A stretch of 64,000 bases of DNA from Protopterus annectens (GCF_019279795.1 NC_056730.1:615777271-615841270), one strand, 5' to 3'; positions 11,314 to 25,791 are shown, counted from the first letter of the stretch. Translations and numbers: made by a program. The notes: generated from the letters alone by a model not told the origin.

Positions 11314-14300
11314 CGGCGCAAGGCCGGCGTTAGGCTTGCACTGACCGTGTGGTGAAGATGGTGCAGTAACACCGAATGCATATTAATGAAGGTAATGAAG
11401 GTGCGCTGCCACCACAGCCACATGCATAGGAAATGAGCGCGAGTGCATAGGGAGTGTTGAAGTGCTGCACGGAGGCGTGGAAATGTCAGCTGTCGATGTG
11501 AAACCTAAAATCCTTGCATATAACAAATTGCATGCAATAGTAATAACATCTGTCAGTGTCCGTGGATACTGAAATGTATGCAAAGCATGCAAGACAGTTC
11601 CTGCGAACACAAAATTAAGAAGCAAACACAAATGTATGGTAGAGAATAACGGGTCCCCATCCCTCGAACAAATGACATTGGAAACCGTGTGTCCGTAGTC
11701 CAATGCAGTGTAGATAGTTATACCAAGTGGAAGTGAAACGCATCATGTTAGTGTGCCGCCAATAGCCCAATGGTCAGGGTCACAAGCTGTCCCACATTGT
11801 GAGGAAGAGTACACAGCTGGGCAGATGTGTCCACAACAAAACCACGATAAATGTAAATATCTAGCAACCGTATGACAGAATTATATCCCACAATGTATGT
11901 AATAGTCACATACAATAGGTATGTCCGTATGTAACATACCATATGTGACAAGAAATAGAATAAGCAAGAAAACAAAACAGAAGGAGCATATAAACTGCTA
12001 CAACAATAAGGCAACATGTAGGTTTAAAGGAAAAGTATTATCCGTAGCATTGACTGTGGGTATGTGTTGTCCAGTACAATTGGATATGTGTCCATAATAT
12101 ATTCCATCCTGGACATAGTAAAAGGTGGCACCCTACCAATGATAAGAGCAGTCGGCCAAAATCCGCACATATGCGGTCCAAGCCGTACTTGTCAGGATGT
12201 GTCATAGTTGAACGGGTATTACCCGGGTGTACCAACCATGTCATGAAAGTGAAGCATGGGCGTGTACCTATCAGTGTGATGTATAGCATGTGGAAGGTGA
12301 AACATGCCAGGGTAGTCCACACAACCTGACATATGTAGTGTATGCAATGTGTTACCTTGACCGTGTCATGGGCCATCAACCAAAGCAGTGATGGATGGAG
12401 TGTCAGGAATATGTGTGTGGGGGTGATGGGTAATGGTATAATCCTCAAAGGCGAGACTGTGTTGTATGCAGAATAGATGAACTGGAGGTGTATGAGGGAG
12501 CAGCGGGTAAATTAGAAAGAAACACAAAGAACATGTATACACATCTGCAATACAACCTGACAGGCCATACTGTAGAACACAATCCCACAAACATATGAAT
12601 ATTAAAATGTGTGATACAAATGTACAGAAATGTCACCTGCACAAACCCACAGAATGTTCTTGATGGAACCGGCCCATTCCAATGCAACACACCTGGATGC
12701 ATAATTGAATACCCAGCATCCCCCCCACAGCACACAACCCACCCCCATACCTGAACGTCCACCAAATCCAGCCATACTTGGCCTACTAGCTTGGCGCAGC
12801 CACATCTACATAGAGACCACTATTCATAGGTAGTAGGCAGTGTCACCCTAGGCAGTTTCAGGGTTGCAAACTATGTATCCCTTGCATGTAAAACCCCCAA
12901 CACATTTTCGTAAAGCCAAAAGAATGGTCGGTATTGGTCTTGTTAAATTTTTGGATATCCCTCATGGGATAAGTAACTTGTGTAAACATCAGAATGGGTA
13001 TCAAGACATGATGTCCAGTCCTGTAGACATCTGGACACAAGTTTGAATGTACAGTAGTGGTGCACGAGACTGTCCAGCCCTAGACGGTCATGCAGAACCT
13101 ACTACCCAGGATCAAACACCTGCCCGTGATGCACGTGTCCCCACATGAATAACCAAGAGAATATATTGTACACATTCACATAGTGGCACTTGGAAATAGG
13201 GTGATGCAGGCACTGATGTAAACAGGGTACCCCCTGATCCACTGTGTGAGGAACAGTCACTGTGTGGGTAGGTGTGTCCTGACCAACAATGATACAATGC
13301 CAAATGTCCTGTGATTGTAGGAAATAACTATGTACCATACTGCATGTAACAGTTGCCTAAAGCAGTCATGTCAGGATAGAAAATATGTAATTCGTACAAG
13401 AAACAGACTAACAACTAAACTGCTAAAGGTATAGGCTCTCAGCTAGGAAAATAATGAATGTTCTAAACCTGCACTGACTGTGGGTATGTGTTGGCCTAAA
13501 CAATCTGGTGTCCCCAGAATATATCCCAACCTGTACATATGACAATGTGTCAATCCCACCAATGGGTAGAGCATTCGCACAATAACTGGCCAGCCTCTTA
13601 ATCACTCACAAAGCCAGTGACCTTTGGAGGAAAGGTGTTGAATGAGAATGACTAATTACAACAAATAAGAGTAATAGACGCATTTAACTGCAGAAAATAA
13701 GTAGTAATATGAATCTGTCGACATGTTCCAAGTTAATAGTTCGAATATGGTAGAAGTGTCCATGATTGTCCCTGATTTGTCATAACCTTGTCCCTGTCAC
13801 TGTAGAAACTATTCCCCGAGTATCACAGAGGTCCGTACACATATGTACACCAACCAACTGTCACATTTGTTGACAGGACTATTGCATACCTGTAGTGAAT
13901 TTATAACTGATGTCCAGAATAATATTCATCATATATATAAATGAATGAAATAGTCAAATGTAAAGAGAAACAAGTGGACCACCCCCCACCGTGTATTATG
14001 TAGTGGAACCAGTTCCTGCCCTATATTATGCAGTGTCGATCTAATAATGTGGTCAGAGGTGCCCAAACACCTGCGTCTGTAAACACAGGTAGAATGTTAA
14101 AATCTGGACTAACTCTGTCCATATGCTATGTCTGATATTTGAACAGGTACAGGGCAGTTCTAGTCACCAGTCAGACAAGCCTAATCCCAGACAAGCACAT
14201 GAACACCCTGACAATCAAAATACGCGTATGTGCAAGGACTATAAGCGTAGGTGTTCTGAATATCCTTGGAGTGAGTAGACATGCAACACGGGTCCAGAGC

Positions 14301-14442
14301 AGTATGAAATAGGGAATGTTGGAAGTGTAGTACTGTGTTTTTCCCAGCAGGAGAATGGATGCCTGCTGTGTAAGTGAAGTGGTGAGGCATATGTCATAGT
14401 AGCAATGAACCATGGGTATACATATAAATGAGGCAGAACAAC
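11314..14442. other. Left arm of element A, non-coding, with diverged internal repeats
   Basis: No protein motif was recognised in any frame. Two segments resemble each other: about 11745-12160 and 13210-13620 both carry GTGTCC followed by ACAA, then an AAACTGCTA-like block, then GACTGTGGGTATGTGTTG (12050 and 13476 areas), and then a GAGCA/GTTAG-type tRNA-like stretch. A third partial match (GCTGTGGGTATGTGTTG) lies near 17700. They look like very old copies of one interspersed repeat, possibly a SINE read on the minus strand. Confidence 0.4.
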
Positions 14443-14512
14443 AATAGTGTAGTGGTTAGAGCATCCGCCTAACGTAAAGGCATTCCTGGTTCATGTACGA
14501 CTATAGCACATA
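14443..14512 (+). repeat. tRNA-like SINE head or tRNA pseudogene
   Basis: The segment contains TAGTGTAGTGGTTAGAGCAT, a good internal box A, then CGCCTAACGTAAAGGC in the anticodon-arm position, and GGTTCATGTAC as a damaged box B (expected GGTTCRANYCC). Spacing between the boxes is tRNA-like, but acceptor-stem pairing and a proper T-loop are missing. It is more likely the head of a SINE than a functional tRNA. Confidence 0.5.
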
Positions 14513-14751
14513 TTAATTTATTGTGTAATGAATGCCTCTGTGCTGTAAAGCCAACATTTAAACATGTAAAGGTGAACGCATGTCTTGCATGGAGCCGTTA
14601 ACCGGACTCCATCAAATAAGGCACATCTAATCACAAAGAAGTGGCAGTAAACATATGTAACTCACAATAAGTAGATGCAAGTGCACCTGCACTGGTGTAA
14701 TCAGCTTGTAGCATAGCAAATGTATGTTGTCTTGTACAGCTGTAACTTCTA

Positions 14752-14752
14752 T

Positions 14753-14812
<60 letters not shown>
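14752..14812 (+). repeat. (AGAT)n microsatellite
   Basis: About fifteen near-perfect tandem AGAT units, ending in AGGTAGATGCG. Confidence 0.95.
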
Positions 14813-14861
14813 GTAGATGCGTGTATAGATAAATATCCACAGACATTAAAGAAATATGCAA

Positions 14862-14918
14862 TTATATATCTATATCTATATATATATATCTATATATATA
14901 TATATATATATATCTATA

Positions 14919-14967
<49 letters not shown>
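14862..14967. repeat. (TA)n microsatellite with TC interruptions
   Basis: About 105 bp of alternating T and A interrupted by four TATCTATA variants. It can form hairpins on either strand. Confidence 0.95.
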
Positions 14968-14970
<3 letters not shown>

Positions 14971-15479
14971 CAATGAACGCCGAAAGATGAAAGCAATCAT
15001 AAGGGTTGTGAAGGGAATCTAGAGCAAGTAAGGTATTATAAAGTGCTCACAGCGTATGTCAGATAAAGCTGCACAAAGGTGAGTAGAGCACCGCTATTCA
15101 CACCAGAGGCAGGGTTATACCAGTGGCCATAACATTGTTGAGGTGCTACGTCAACATTATACATGGAAAATGTAGTACATGTTGCGACCACCTACACTTG
15201 TAACCCGCAAATCGTTCATAATCCATAACACCAGGAAAGGCACGTATGTGCAAATATGAATGGATGGGGACCCTGTGAATACACGAGACGGTACAAAATG
15301 TGTGTAGGGCCCCAATGCTCTGTAGAGGGCAATGTGTAAAGGTGTGTCATGGCTGCTATATCAGGTGGATAATGGCTGTTATGCGTGGAAACTTAACACG
15401 TGTGTGCTGGAGAAACTATGGATATGCGATTATGGACACAGGAGTGCTAGGGTATGTTGCACCGGTTGCAATGGAGCGG

Positions 15480-15680
15480 CCTGTGGAGGTCTGCAAGTAC
15501 GTAGGTGCGATTCCCAGATATAGCATCATCTGCGTGGAGACATGCGTGAATGGGCGTATCGTCGTCGGACGTTGTGCGTCAGTACTGGCAGCCCGGCACG
15601 TAAAACCTATCTGCCAACCATGAGCGGAACAGAGTTCTGCTGTGACAACCCCAAACCAGGAAAAGCAGAAAGACACATCT
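15480..15680 (+). repeat. tRNA-derived SINE, copy 2, diverged
   Basis: It aligns with the SINE at 50440-50698 through its 3' half: GCGTGAATGGGCGT, a GGCAGCCCGGCACGTAAAA block, ATCTGCCAACCATGAGCGGA, GAGTTCTGCTGTGACAACCC and GGAAAAGCAGAAAGACA. The 5' tRNA-like part is weak. It carries many more differences than the copies outside element A. Confidence 0.65.
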
Positions 15681-16059
15681 ACATGCAGACATCAATATGT
15701 TGACGTACAATCTCAGTAACACAAACACTCATTCTATTAACATTAATAATATGAATGTGCACAGAAACAAACACAGTAGCAGGAATAATAGGCTGCGCAT
15801 ACGAGTAATAGGTCGAATGACACTGTATCACATTACACTTATCAGTGGCACCCTAGACATGAAAAACATGTGACATCTGTCCGCTGTATAACGTGCAGTA
15901 TACTGATCACAAGGTTACCTGAGTGAAGTTTCGTTGTCATAATGACTAAGGCAATACTATGCTGTTGAAGCAGAGATAAAACCCAATACGCATGTGTAAG
16001 TGTCTATGTCCGAAATGTATAGGTTAATGGACACACAGATGTATATATAGATAAAAACA
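15681..16059. other. Interior of element A, no feature
   Basis: Non-coding sequence between a SINE and a TA tract. No motif was recognised. Confidence 0.4.
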
Positions 16060-16365
<306 letters not shown>

Positions 16366-18924
16366 CACATACAACAGGTATTGATATATACACATACACA
16401 CAAAACAAAAATATATGTCATTGTAGATATACACATGTACATAACTAGGTTACTTTACAGCAATTAGGGGTAACATATTTACAAACTGGGCATATGTGAA
16501 TGGGAGGTCCAATAAATAAACGTTGTACCCCCCACACCACCCAGGTAGGCCGGTCAGACATACAGATAGGCAATAAAGATAAATGCACTGCTGCTGTCCA
16601 AAACACTGGCAGAAAAGTACCAGTGGGAGAGATATGCAAGGTCTACACTTTAAACATGGATAATGGTGTCCCGTGCGTGACCCAAAAAATTCACTGTACG
16701 TGTGAACCCGTGGTTATCGATGCGAGCAGGATGTAGGTGTACATGGAACAGTAGGTTGTGCAAGTGTGATAATACATGGGTTGACAAAACGTACGACATT
16801 TGTCCCGAGACGGGGAGAGTGGGCAATGTGTAGGGGTGTATTCATACCCCAGCTGCGCTCACAGTAAGTATTTGTCATGAGTGCTGTAGCGGGGTGCCAG
16901 GTAGGTGAACCATGGGTGTGCAATAATGGGCTTAAGTGTGCAGGTGCTGGTTGGCACAGATGTAGTAGGCCCACCCAGTGGAAGACATTAATATTACTAT
17001 GTGGGCATAGCAGACACCTGCACCTCCCAAACCTGAACAGCACATCTACCGGATAGTCTGTAAACCAACGGGGGAATGCATAGGGACCAAATCAGTGCCG
17101 TGTACCTGATTATCATGGACGTCCATAGTTATGTATCAGAATGTAACAAAGTCCAACTAAACACTTCCAGAACTAGTGATATTAGGTGGACAGGTGGTGG
17201 AATACAGGTAATGACAGATGACAACATGTATGAATCATAAACAGCATGTACCTCAACAAACGTGAATGAATACATATGCTCTGTGACTGTCAATGAGTCT
17301 GGTTAATAAAACCAATCATCTAAATGTGTCCCACAGGGTGTTATGCAGTGTTCCTGATACAGTGTTCATTCTCCCCCATTGGTATGTGAGGTCTGCTAGT
17401 GAGGGAAAGTGCATAATTTGCTGATCACCTTAGGTAGATGATAGCATCATAGATGAGGTTTACCACCCATACACCTTTGAGGGACACACCTGTCTGGGCA
17501 GTTGTGTCCTGCAAAATTAATGTTATGTCACAAATCCTATGAGTTCATGAAAGGAGGCCATATATTGTGTGTAGTGGTGTCAGAAATTAATTTGTTGTAT
17601 CAGAAACAGCTACATGTAATAGTAAACAGTCTTAGAAATTATAATGCTACAGGAATAACCTTAATGTATGCAAACCGTTGAAGTAGTCAGTTTACTACTG
17701 GCTGTGGGTATGTGTTGCCTTGACACATGTGATAGGTCTACATATAGGATCTATAGGGCTGCCACCATTCTGAATGGCCAAAGTGGGACCTGCTGTGTAG
17801 AAATGTCAGATGTACCAGGGCAGAACATACCTACAGCCATGCATATTACAGAAATATACATATCAGCACAAATCAAAGCGTAGTCTAGCAGCAGTAAAGT
17901 TGCTTATGCTACCACATATAACATATCGACGTGTCAGGTATACAAGACCTGTAACAAGCAACCACTACAGACTTGTGGAATATGAGAATGTCCCCTAATC
18001 AGGACAGTTGCAATGGCCAGAGTATTGTCACATAACATATGCCGAATGAGGGACTGTCCCATGCAAAGTGGGAAAGGTGTTACTCCTACAGTCTCCCGTC
18101 GTGCAATCTGAAAGGTGGAAAATGTACAGTAGGTATGCAGTAGCATGACTCGGTGGACAGCTGCGTTAACAAAATAACATTCACATGTCAGCATTGCAGA
18201 GTATCGGTATCAGGCAGATGGGAGCAGATTGTATGAGGAACATGCATATAATATGATTACGTCACTGGACAGGCCACCGAGTCCATACAGTCCAACTCCT
18301 GCCATCGCCAAATAGTTAGACATACCCCCCGATACTGTAGTCCTGTAGTCCGATGTAATACGCATCACAAAGGATCGCACACACACAGCGTGAGTGACAA
18401 ATGTAAACACAAATGTCGGTGAGTGAGCAGCTATAAGTGTGTTTGTCTACCAGTATGCCAGTAGTGCACTGTCAAAGAAATGTGGAGTCTAAACAGGTAT
18501 AAGGTGCTATAACCTGAGGTCATCAGTGCTTAACACTGTGCAAACCCACTCACAACTGCACCCACCTGCTGGAATGTGCCTTACCCAGTCCGTATCCAAA
18601 GGCAAAGTATTAGACAGGAATGAAAAGGAAACTACATGTGCCACCTGCATCCTGTAGTGTTGTTACTATCAAGGCATGTGTGGTTTTGTTGCATCACACG
18701 GGTCAGACTGTATTAAGGGTTAGAGTAGGGCTGCTGACATTTACTCAACAGACCTATTGGCGAATGTATGTGTTGACAACCCAGTGTCTTGGCAGATTAT
18801 GCGGGCTGTGGACACTATATAGGACAGCAACAAAACACATCCTGCAGCTAGCCACCCACAGATAAACACATAGGGTATAACTGCCAAACACACATACCTG
18901 CCATGCCTTGGAATTGAGCACCTA
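16366..18924. other. Interior of element A, no gene recognised
   Basis: Several short frames exist but none shows a domain. The block GGCTGCCACCATTCTGAATGGCC (17757-17779) recurs in related form at 36301-36330. GAGGGACTGTCCC with AAAGTGG after it (about 18050-18080) recurs at about 36598-36620. These two short blocks therefore mark a diverged repeat present in both arms. Confidence 0.4.
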
Positions 18925-19650
18925 CCTGTCTATTCTACCACACTACAGCATTATGCAGTAACAGAATGCGCTACCGAGCTTACTGGATCACAACACTCCC
19001 AGAGGCAGACTTCTAGGTAGGTGACATCATCAGTAAAGGCAAAGATGCCGAAAGGGAGTGTACGGAGAGTGAGCTGTCTAAAAACAGCATTCTGTCCCCA
19101 GGCAGCTGGAAACACACACGGCAGGGCTGGGATTCAAACATAGAAATGACTACCTAACTACCTTATCACACTACAGCATTACACATTTACAGAACGCGCT
19201 ACCAAGATTACAGGATCACAACACTCCCAGAGGCAGACTTCTAGGTGGATGACATCATCAGTAAAGGCAAAGATGCCGATAGGGAGTGTACGGAGAGTGA
19301 GCTGTCTAAAAACAGTATTCTGTCCCCAGGCAGCTGGAAACACACACACACGGCATGGCTGGGATTTGAATATAGAACTGACTACCTGACTACCTTATCA
19401 CACTACAGCATTACGCATTTACAGAATGCGCTACCGAGATTACTGGATCACAGCACTCTCAGAGGCATACTTCCAGGTGGGTGACATCATCAGCAGAGGC
19501 AAAGATACCGATAGGGATTGTATGGAGTGCGATCAGTCTAAAAGCATAATAGTGTCCCAAGGCAGACGGAGATGAACACATGGCAGTGGTGTGAGCAGGA
19601 CAACTGGCTATCTACGGAGCAGTAGTACAACACTACATAGATACGAGATG
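18925..19650. repeat. Tandem array of about 230-bp units with tRNA-like box B
   Basis: The landmark ACAGAATGCGCTACCGAG, or close variants, occurs at 18961, 19189 and 19421, giving periods of 228 and 232 bp and nearly three units. Each unit has GACATCATCAG...GCAAAGATGCCG and a GGCTGGGATT(C/T)(A/G)AA block. On the minus strand that block reads GTTTGAATCCCAGCC, a good tRNA box B, preceded by TAAGGTAGTTAGGTAG. The units look like a tRNA-derived SINE that became tandemly amplified. The last unit is degenerate after about 19560. Confidence 0.75.
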
Positions 19651-22600
19651 TGCCACAGACAGTACACCTTTCAAGACAGTCAATATGACCTTCTAGGAAT
19701 GCAGACATCGACATGGATGCTGGCAGTTACGGTGTACAAACCTGTGGACCACTGTGTTAAATTTAGGAATCCATCCTGATGTGGGGTATGGCCATCTGAT
19801 GCTTGGATGACCACTATCACTATACAGGATATCAATGGCCATGGCCATACACAGGGGCACACAACTGACACAAGGTGTCACTGGGCATGCTCACACACAG
19901 TGCATTCTTGACAGACGTGTGCTACTATGTGTCCATCTACAAAACGGCATACTGGGCATGCTCACACACTTAGTAGCGAAGGGCTGTCTTGTGAACCTGA
20001 GACCAGGTAAACACCCTGACACCTACAGGACAACTGCATTGTATGTGTATGCCAAATAGTGCTGGATGTGTAGCATTCGTAATCATAGCTGCCAATCTAG
20101 ATCCAACAATGGGGAATACTGACATCTGTGCAGTGAGGAACACCTGGCATAAGGCGCAGTTGTGCACAATAGCACTACCACTGTATACCTCAGATACTGA
20201 CATGTATGCCATAAGACTGTTACGGACCACTCCAGGTGTCAGTGTCCCCACGTATATGAAGGCCACTCACATGTACTGACCAGTACACTCTCAAAAGCCA
20301 TCACAGATGTATCGTGTGCAGATCTCTGTGGTAAATGCCGCACTGTAGTTTGTAGCCCTCACACATCACCGTGTCCTCGGACCAGCGACACACATCCATA
20401 CATTAGTACAACACCATGTTACTCATGACCAGTGTACTGTACCTAGCTGTACAACAACTGTGCAGACTACCCATGTACTGACAGGTTTCCATCATATGTT
20501 ATGCAATGCAGTGATACCACAAATCTTAAGCAGGTCGGCTGTACACATAACGGGGGCCCTGGGTGTTATACAGCTGTAACAGATAACTGTTGCTGTACAC
20601 CAGGCAACACACCCATGTTTGGATGTGACATACGTGCAACCACCATGGATATGTACATGCCCCACACACACACAACACATATGTACATAGCATAGCTAAT
20701 GCTGTTCTTTGTGCAGACACGTGGCTACAGTGATTACATGCATGCACATGGAAGGTAGGTCCATGGCTGTTCAATGCTAACAGTACATAAGGTAGCAATG
20801 TTAATGAGTTAACATTCCCTCTGTACTGGTTACCCATGACAACTATCATAGCATACAACAGTCCATGTGTCATATATGTCACATGCTCACCAATTGCAAT
20901 GCATACAAACATGGCTACATGACAGGAATGTAGGACCTATACACATGTACATGTAGTGTTGTGCATTCGTCTGCAATGCATGAGCAATAGCTGATGTTTG
21001 CAGTTTATCTGTGTCTGACTACAACATGCAGTTGCAATGCAGTCCCATCATTGACACCTGTATATGGTGAAATACTGACATAACGGTAAGATGTACATCA
21101 GGTATGGATGGGTGTGTGTACATACAGTGGTGGGCCACCTCTGCAGGTGGATGTTTGCTGGAGACAGCTCACAGGTGTGTCACACGCTGTCCTACCAAAA
21201 CTTGTGCAAACAGTAGGCTATGTTTCCGGTAATTGAAGGTCTACATTTACAACCTACAAAGCGGTCAGGGAGTCACTGACTGTAAAGCAGTTGACACCTG
21301 TAAAACATAAGTCCCCCCATGTTCATATTGCAGCACACTTGCCGAAGGTAGCATTGGTACACATTGTTATGCGGGCAATCCTGCTGCATGTCTGTCAGAT
21401 GTATCAGTAGATAGCAGGCGTTTGTTTCACAGTACTGCCATGTGTGTTTGCCTGTGTGACCATATATGCCACGGATGTTGGGGAATACATCCCAATTGTT
21501 ACCCACACCTGTACACTGTTGTAGAGATCTGTACATACTGCAGTGCAGATAGCAAGACATAGTCAGGGGTGGTGTGTGTATCACACAAGTCAGCTATCTG
21601 TATGTGCATGACATGTGGACTCCAGTGTGTGTATGTGTATGTATGTATGGCTGTCTGGTGCATGGAGTAGGGAGGTATACTACCATTGAGAACTGATAGG
21701 GCCCCAACCCCTCAAGATGATGCGACCTACTACTTTGTTTATGCTGTCAGTCTTAAGCATTACTGAGTACCTGTACATGTCCATACTCTGTTGCATCATG
21801 TGGGTGTAGCGTACTTTAATGGTTATTAGCACAGAGGCAGGGCTCCTCACCTCAACACTATCCAGTGTGTGTTACAGTGTCATTGACCCTGTGAGTGTGG
21901 GTGTGTTACTGTGTGTGTCAGTGTATGTGTGTGTTTACATACTGTGATGTGACAGTGTTCTACTGCTACACAGTGAGTCCCCATGCTATCAACTGGACCC
22001 CACCCTTGACATCAGCTAGACTGCTGTGTAAACCCCCCGCACCATGTAGCTGTACCTGTGAAGTATCCTGGTATGGATGTCCCATCTCTAGCCACCATAG
22101 CCTAGTACACAGCTCACATGCACCTGGATCGTTAGGTGTGTAGATATCTATGGAATGTCAGCCTTATTAACAGTGAGGTAGAGGCTATGTATAGCATGCT
22201 GGTATTGCCATCCATGCCTGTGAGTATTCCACATGTACATATCTGTAACTGGACACACTGGTGCTTAATGGCACATGCATTTAGACCTTAAGGAGGGAAG
22301 CAGGACATCATTACCAACATGCTGCGACTGTTAGCAAGACACATACTGTGAACATATAACTATAACAATGCAGTCTAATCCTGTACTACATGGTATGTCT
22401 GCTGCATGCCAACAGTACACAGCAACCATAATATACAACTATCTCACTAATCTGTTCACCCTGTGCATCAGACCATATGAGCATGTCCCTGCACCGATGG
22501 TGTGGATGACAGGGATGCGGCACAGGCATCATCATATGCACAGGGTGATAATGTTTTCCAGGGGCCTAGGCTGCACCTGTGGATGACATCATGTGTGTGG

Positions 22601-22885
22601 GTTAGGGCCTGTGATCTACTTGGGCATGTGTGGTTATTATGCATGAGGGTGTTGGTGTCCTACAGATGTTTCTGGTGTGTGCGTGTATGTGTGTACACAG
22701 TTCTGCCATGCATCGGGCCAACACAGGGGTATTGTTGACAGCTCCAGATTGTACAGAACAGGTTGTACATCTCACTGTTTCTGTCCATGGCCAAGCGACC
22801 TGTGCTTGCCAGGGGTTGCACAGGCACTACCAGACAGAGGTACAGAATGGGTACTGTCCGATGACACATGTCCACTGGAACCGTG
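19651..22885. other. Interior of element A, no gene recognised
   Basis: Non-coding sequence rich in ACATG, TGTAC and CACAC words with few homopolymer runs. Nothing could be assigned. Confidence 0.4.
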
Positions 22886-23689
22886 TCACTGCTGGGACCA
22901 TCCAGGGCCATGTCCACATGGCCTGCTGTGGCCTGGTGTGGACAGTGAAGCACCAACTGCACTGCTGCTGCTACTGGCACTATGGGAGCGGGCATGTGAG
23001 GTGGCTCGTTCGTGTAGACCTGCACCAGGTGGTGTAGCTGGCCTACATCCATGTGGCCTACGCCTCACTCCTACCAGATGTTCCAGCACAGACAGCTCAC
23101 GTTCACGGATTGCCATGCCATGGTCAAGGATTCCAACCATGTCATCCAATCACCTGTCCAAAATGTCAGCAATCTGCTGTTGAACATTTGCCAATGCCTG
23201 GATGTTTTCATTCAGAGAAGGGATAGCAGCCCTGTGAAGCCTCTGCCCTTTTCTGTTCAGCACATGTCTGTGCCGCCATTACAGTCTGAAACATGTGTCT
23301 GGTGACATCAGCTGCTGCACTCTGTCATGCAGGTGCATGTCAGCCAGGGGTCCTCCTACGAGCAGCACTGGCCATATGCCTGTGTGGCACATCTGCGGTC
23401 AGTTCACTGACACCATGGTGTGACAACACACCTTCCATGGCCACCACACGTTCCTGTTCCGAGCTGACACATGGCAACTGTCCTTCCTCTATGGCCACTG
23501 GTGATGGGGTATGTGTTGGCATGAGAACTGTGTGCGGGGAAGAGGGGGATATAGGTGGGATGGCAACCACAGGCACAGATTCAGCCCCTGACAACTCTGC
23601 CTGTACCTCAAGCATATGTTCATCACTGCTAGAGTCTGTGGGGACACTAACATCAGATGGACAGCAGGAGGGCAACGCATCTACATCAC
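22886..23689 (-). pseudogene. Harbinger Myb-like accessory gene, exon 2, decayed
   Basis: On the minus strand an acceptor with a good pyrimidine tract (TTTGTTTGCCTTCACAG, ending at 23690) opens this exon at 23689. Joined to exon 1 it keeps frame (LPG then DVDALPS) and reads an acidic Ser/Pro-rich stretch (VPTDSSSDEHMLEV, IPPISPSSPH) to a stop at 23340. The same kind of sequence resumes in another frame with NENIQALANVQQQIADILDR, a stop, and LDDMVGILDHG and RERELSVLEHLVG down to about 22990. That looks like the C-terminal helical region common in Myb-like partners of Harbinger transposases. At least one frameshift and two stops make the gene non-functional. Confidence 0.6.
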
Positions 23690-25791
23690 CTGTGAAGGCA
23701 AACAAAGACTCTACATTACAATGGATATGCACAGACACACACACGCACAGACACACACACATACAGACACACACGCACAGACACACGCACAGACACACAT
23801 GCACAGACACACATGCACAGACACACACGCACATGATATGACAGAAGGCATGCAGCATGCATGTGATACAGCAGATGGCATGCATCTCAGACATTAACAG
23901 TGTTAGTTGGATTACATCACTGGGTTGCACACAACAGCAAGCATGTGTCATAGCAGCAGCCATGCATTTCACACAATCATGGTAGTAAGCATGAATCCCT
24001 GTGATACACCATGTGGACCAGCACAGGTTAACAGTACACATGGCTGATGTGAGGCATATGTCCTTGACATTAACATGTAGTAGGACATGTAATCTATTGC
24101 TGTGTGCAGTGACATGCATACATGTTTGACACAATGGTGTCCTGACACATGTACAGCGGTGTAATGGTGTCATATTGCAGTGTTGACTGTATGCCCTACA
24201 GATCTAATGCACTTTTAGCAGATGTGTAAGACCATTGAGGGTGGTATGAGGCGTCTATATTGCTATACAGTGTGAAGTACAGACACTGTGCCATTGCATG
24301 GAATCCTGAGGTGTCTCCATTGATATATAGTGTGGAATACACATACAGTGCATAGCCATGACTGCATGCATACACAATACATACATACTGTGGATTGTGA
24401 CCCACGTCGCTGAGGTGTATACACACTAAACCATGCTGTGTCATGTGTGACAGGTCACCGGACAACATACCGATGACAGCCCTGCACAACTGCTAACATG
24501 TCTTAGCTGCCTGTCAACCGTGCCCACACATGGCAGACTGCTCAATACACCATGTTCCACATGACATGTGTGTACCACACACACATGGTGCACGGCTGAC
24601 AGTGACGTCCGACAGCAGCAAGGGAACTGTATGGCATCTCTGGCCTGGTGTGGTGTCTGTGTGTGTAAGCTGTACAGGTGACAACCTTCATGCTGCGACA
24701 CAGTCATGATGTGCAACACATGGTATGTGGTCAGATTAACTGACACCTCCACAAGCTGTGCACAGGCTATTAGGATATCCAGTGTTCCACATTCAACAAA
24801 GGCTATAGATGGACTGTGTGTACGCAATGTGCAATAGGGTGTACACACATACACATCACATCTACTGTGTGTTACTACATGTCTCTGGCCATCCTCCATG
24901 GCCATGTGTGAACATGTGTTGGCCAGAGGTCTGTGATGGCCGTCTATGTCACCTGTCTGTTGTCCCATATGACATACACCCATAGATGTCAGATACTCCA
25001 GTGTCCACAGGGTTATACAGACAGAGAGTTGTATATTTGGTATGTGGGGAATGTTTTATTGGATAGTGTGACAATGTTGCAGCCGGACCACTACATGTCT
25101 GGGACATGTCAGCTGGCACATCACAACGTCTGCACTCATTGCAGGGGCACATTCCACAATGGTAGATCATGTGGGCTGCCCATATCCCAGCTCACTGTGT
25201 AGTACTGTTTGCATACTACACATGTGTTGTTATGATGTATAGCACATATTCATACATTGAACAACACCTCCACAGTTGTATGGACAGCTGTCCACACATC
25301 TATCAATGAGAGTTACTGTGAGGTCATGTTGTTGTTTCATTTTGTTTTTAGATATTGCACATGGGTAGCCAGTGTGATTGATGAATGCTGGGACCTGTAC
25401 ATCATGACTGGACCATACATTATGTGTACAAGTGTTAAGTGGCCACATGGCAAATAGATCTGTCCATTCACATGCCTGATACTGATAACTGTCTCACCTG
25501 CAATGAACTGCTGTCTCTGCATGCCAGAGGTACCTGTATAGGGGTGACACAGCGGTTAGATCATTATCCATGACTGTATGACATCTACAGGGTGCACTTT
25601 GCATGTTAACACATTCGCCAGTACAATAGCATATACTACAGAGTATGCACATGTGTGCATACACAGGGTAGCATACTATAGCATGCGGCATGTGTGTAAA
25701 CATACCTTGCATATGATGTTACATTACATAGTGTACAGTGACACATGCAACTACATGGGATATAATATTTCTATGTGCAGTAGTGACTTAC
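23690..25791 (-). other. Intron of the Myb-like gene
   Basis: Inferred 2,102-bp intron with GTAAGT at its 5' end and a pyrimidine-rich TTCACAG at its 3' end on the minus strand. Splicing joins codon phase 1 to phase 1 without a frame change. It contains the AC-rich microsatellite at 23727-23832 and no recognised element. Confidence 0.6.
23727..23832 (+). repeat. AC-rich microsatellite (CACAGA/ACACGC units)
   Basis: About 105 bp of ACACACACGCACAGACAC-type units on the plus strand, immediately beside the acceptor-side pyrimidine tract of the Myb-like intron. Confidence 0.9.

Noticed and set aside
14443-14512. A functional tRNA gene
   Set aside because: Box A is good, but box B and the acceptor stem are damaged. 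It is kept only as a SINE head or pseudogene.
22630-23183. Plus-strand open frames of 130-170 codons
   Set aside because: They lie opposite the decayed Myb-like exon 2 and have no recognisable domain; they are antisense shadows of a formerly coding region.
23727-23832. CRISPR-like array because of regular CACAGACAC spacing
   Set aside because: It is an AC-rich microsatellite with no spacers, and the window is eukaryotic.
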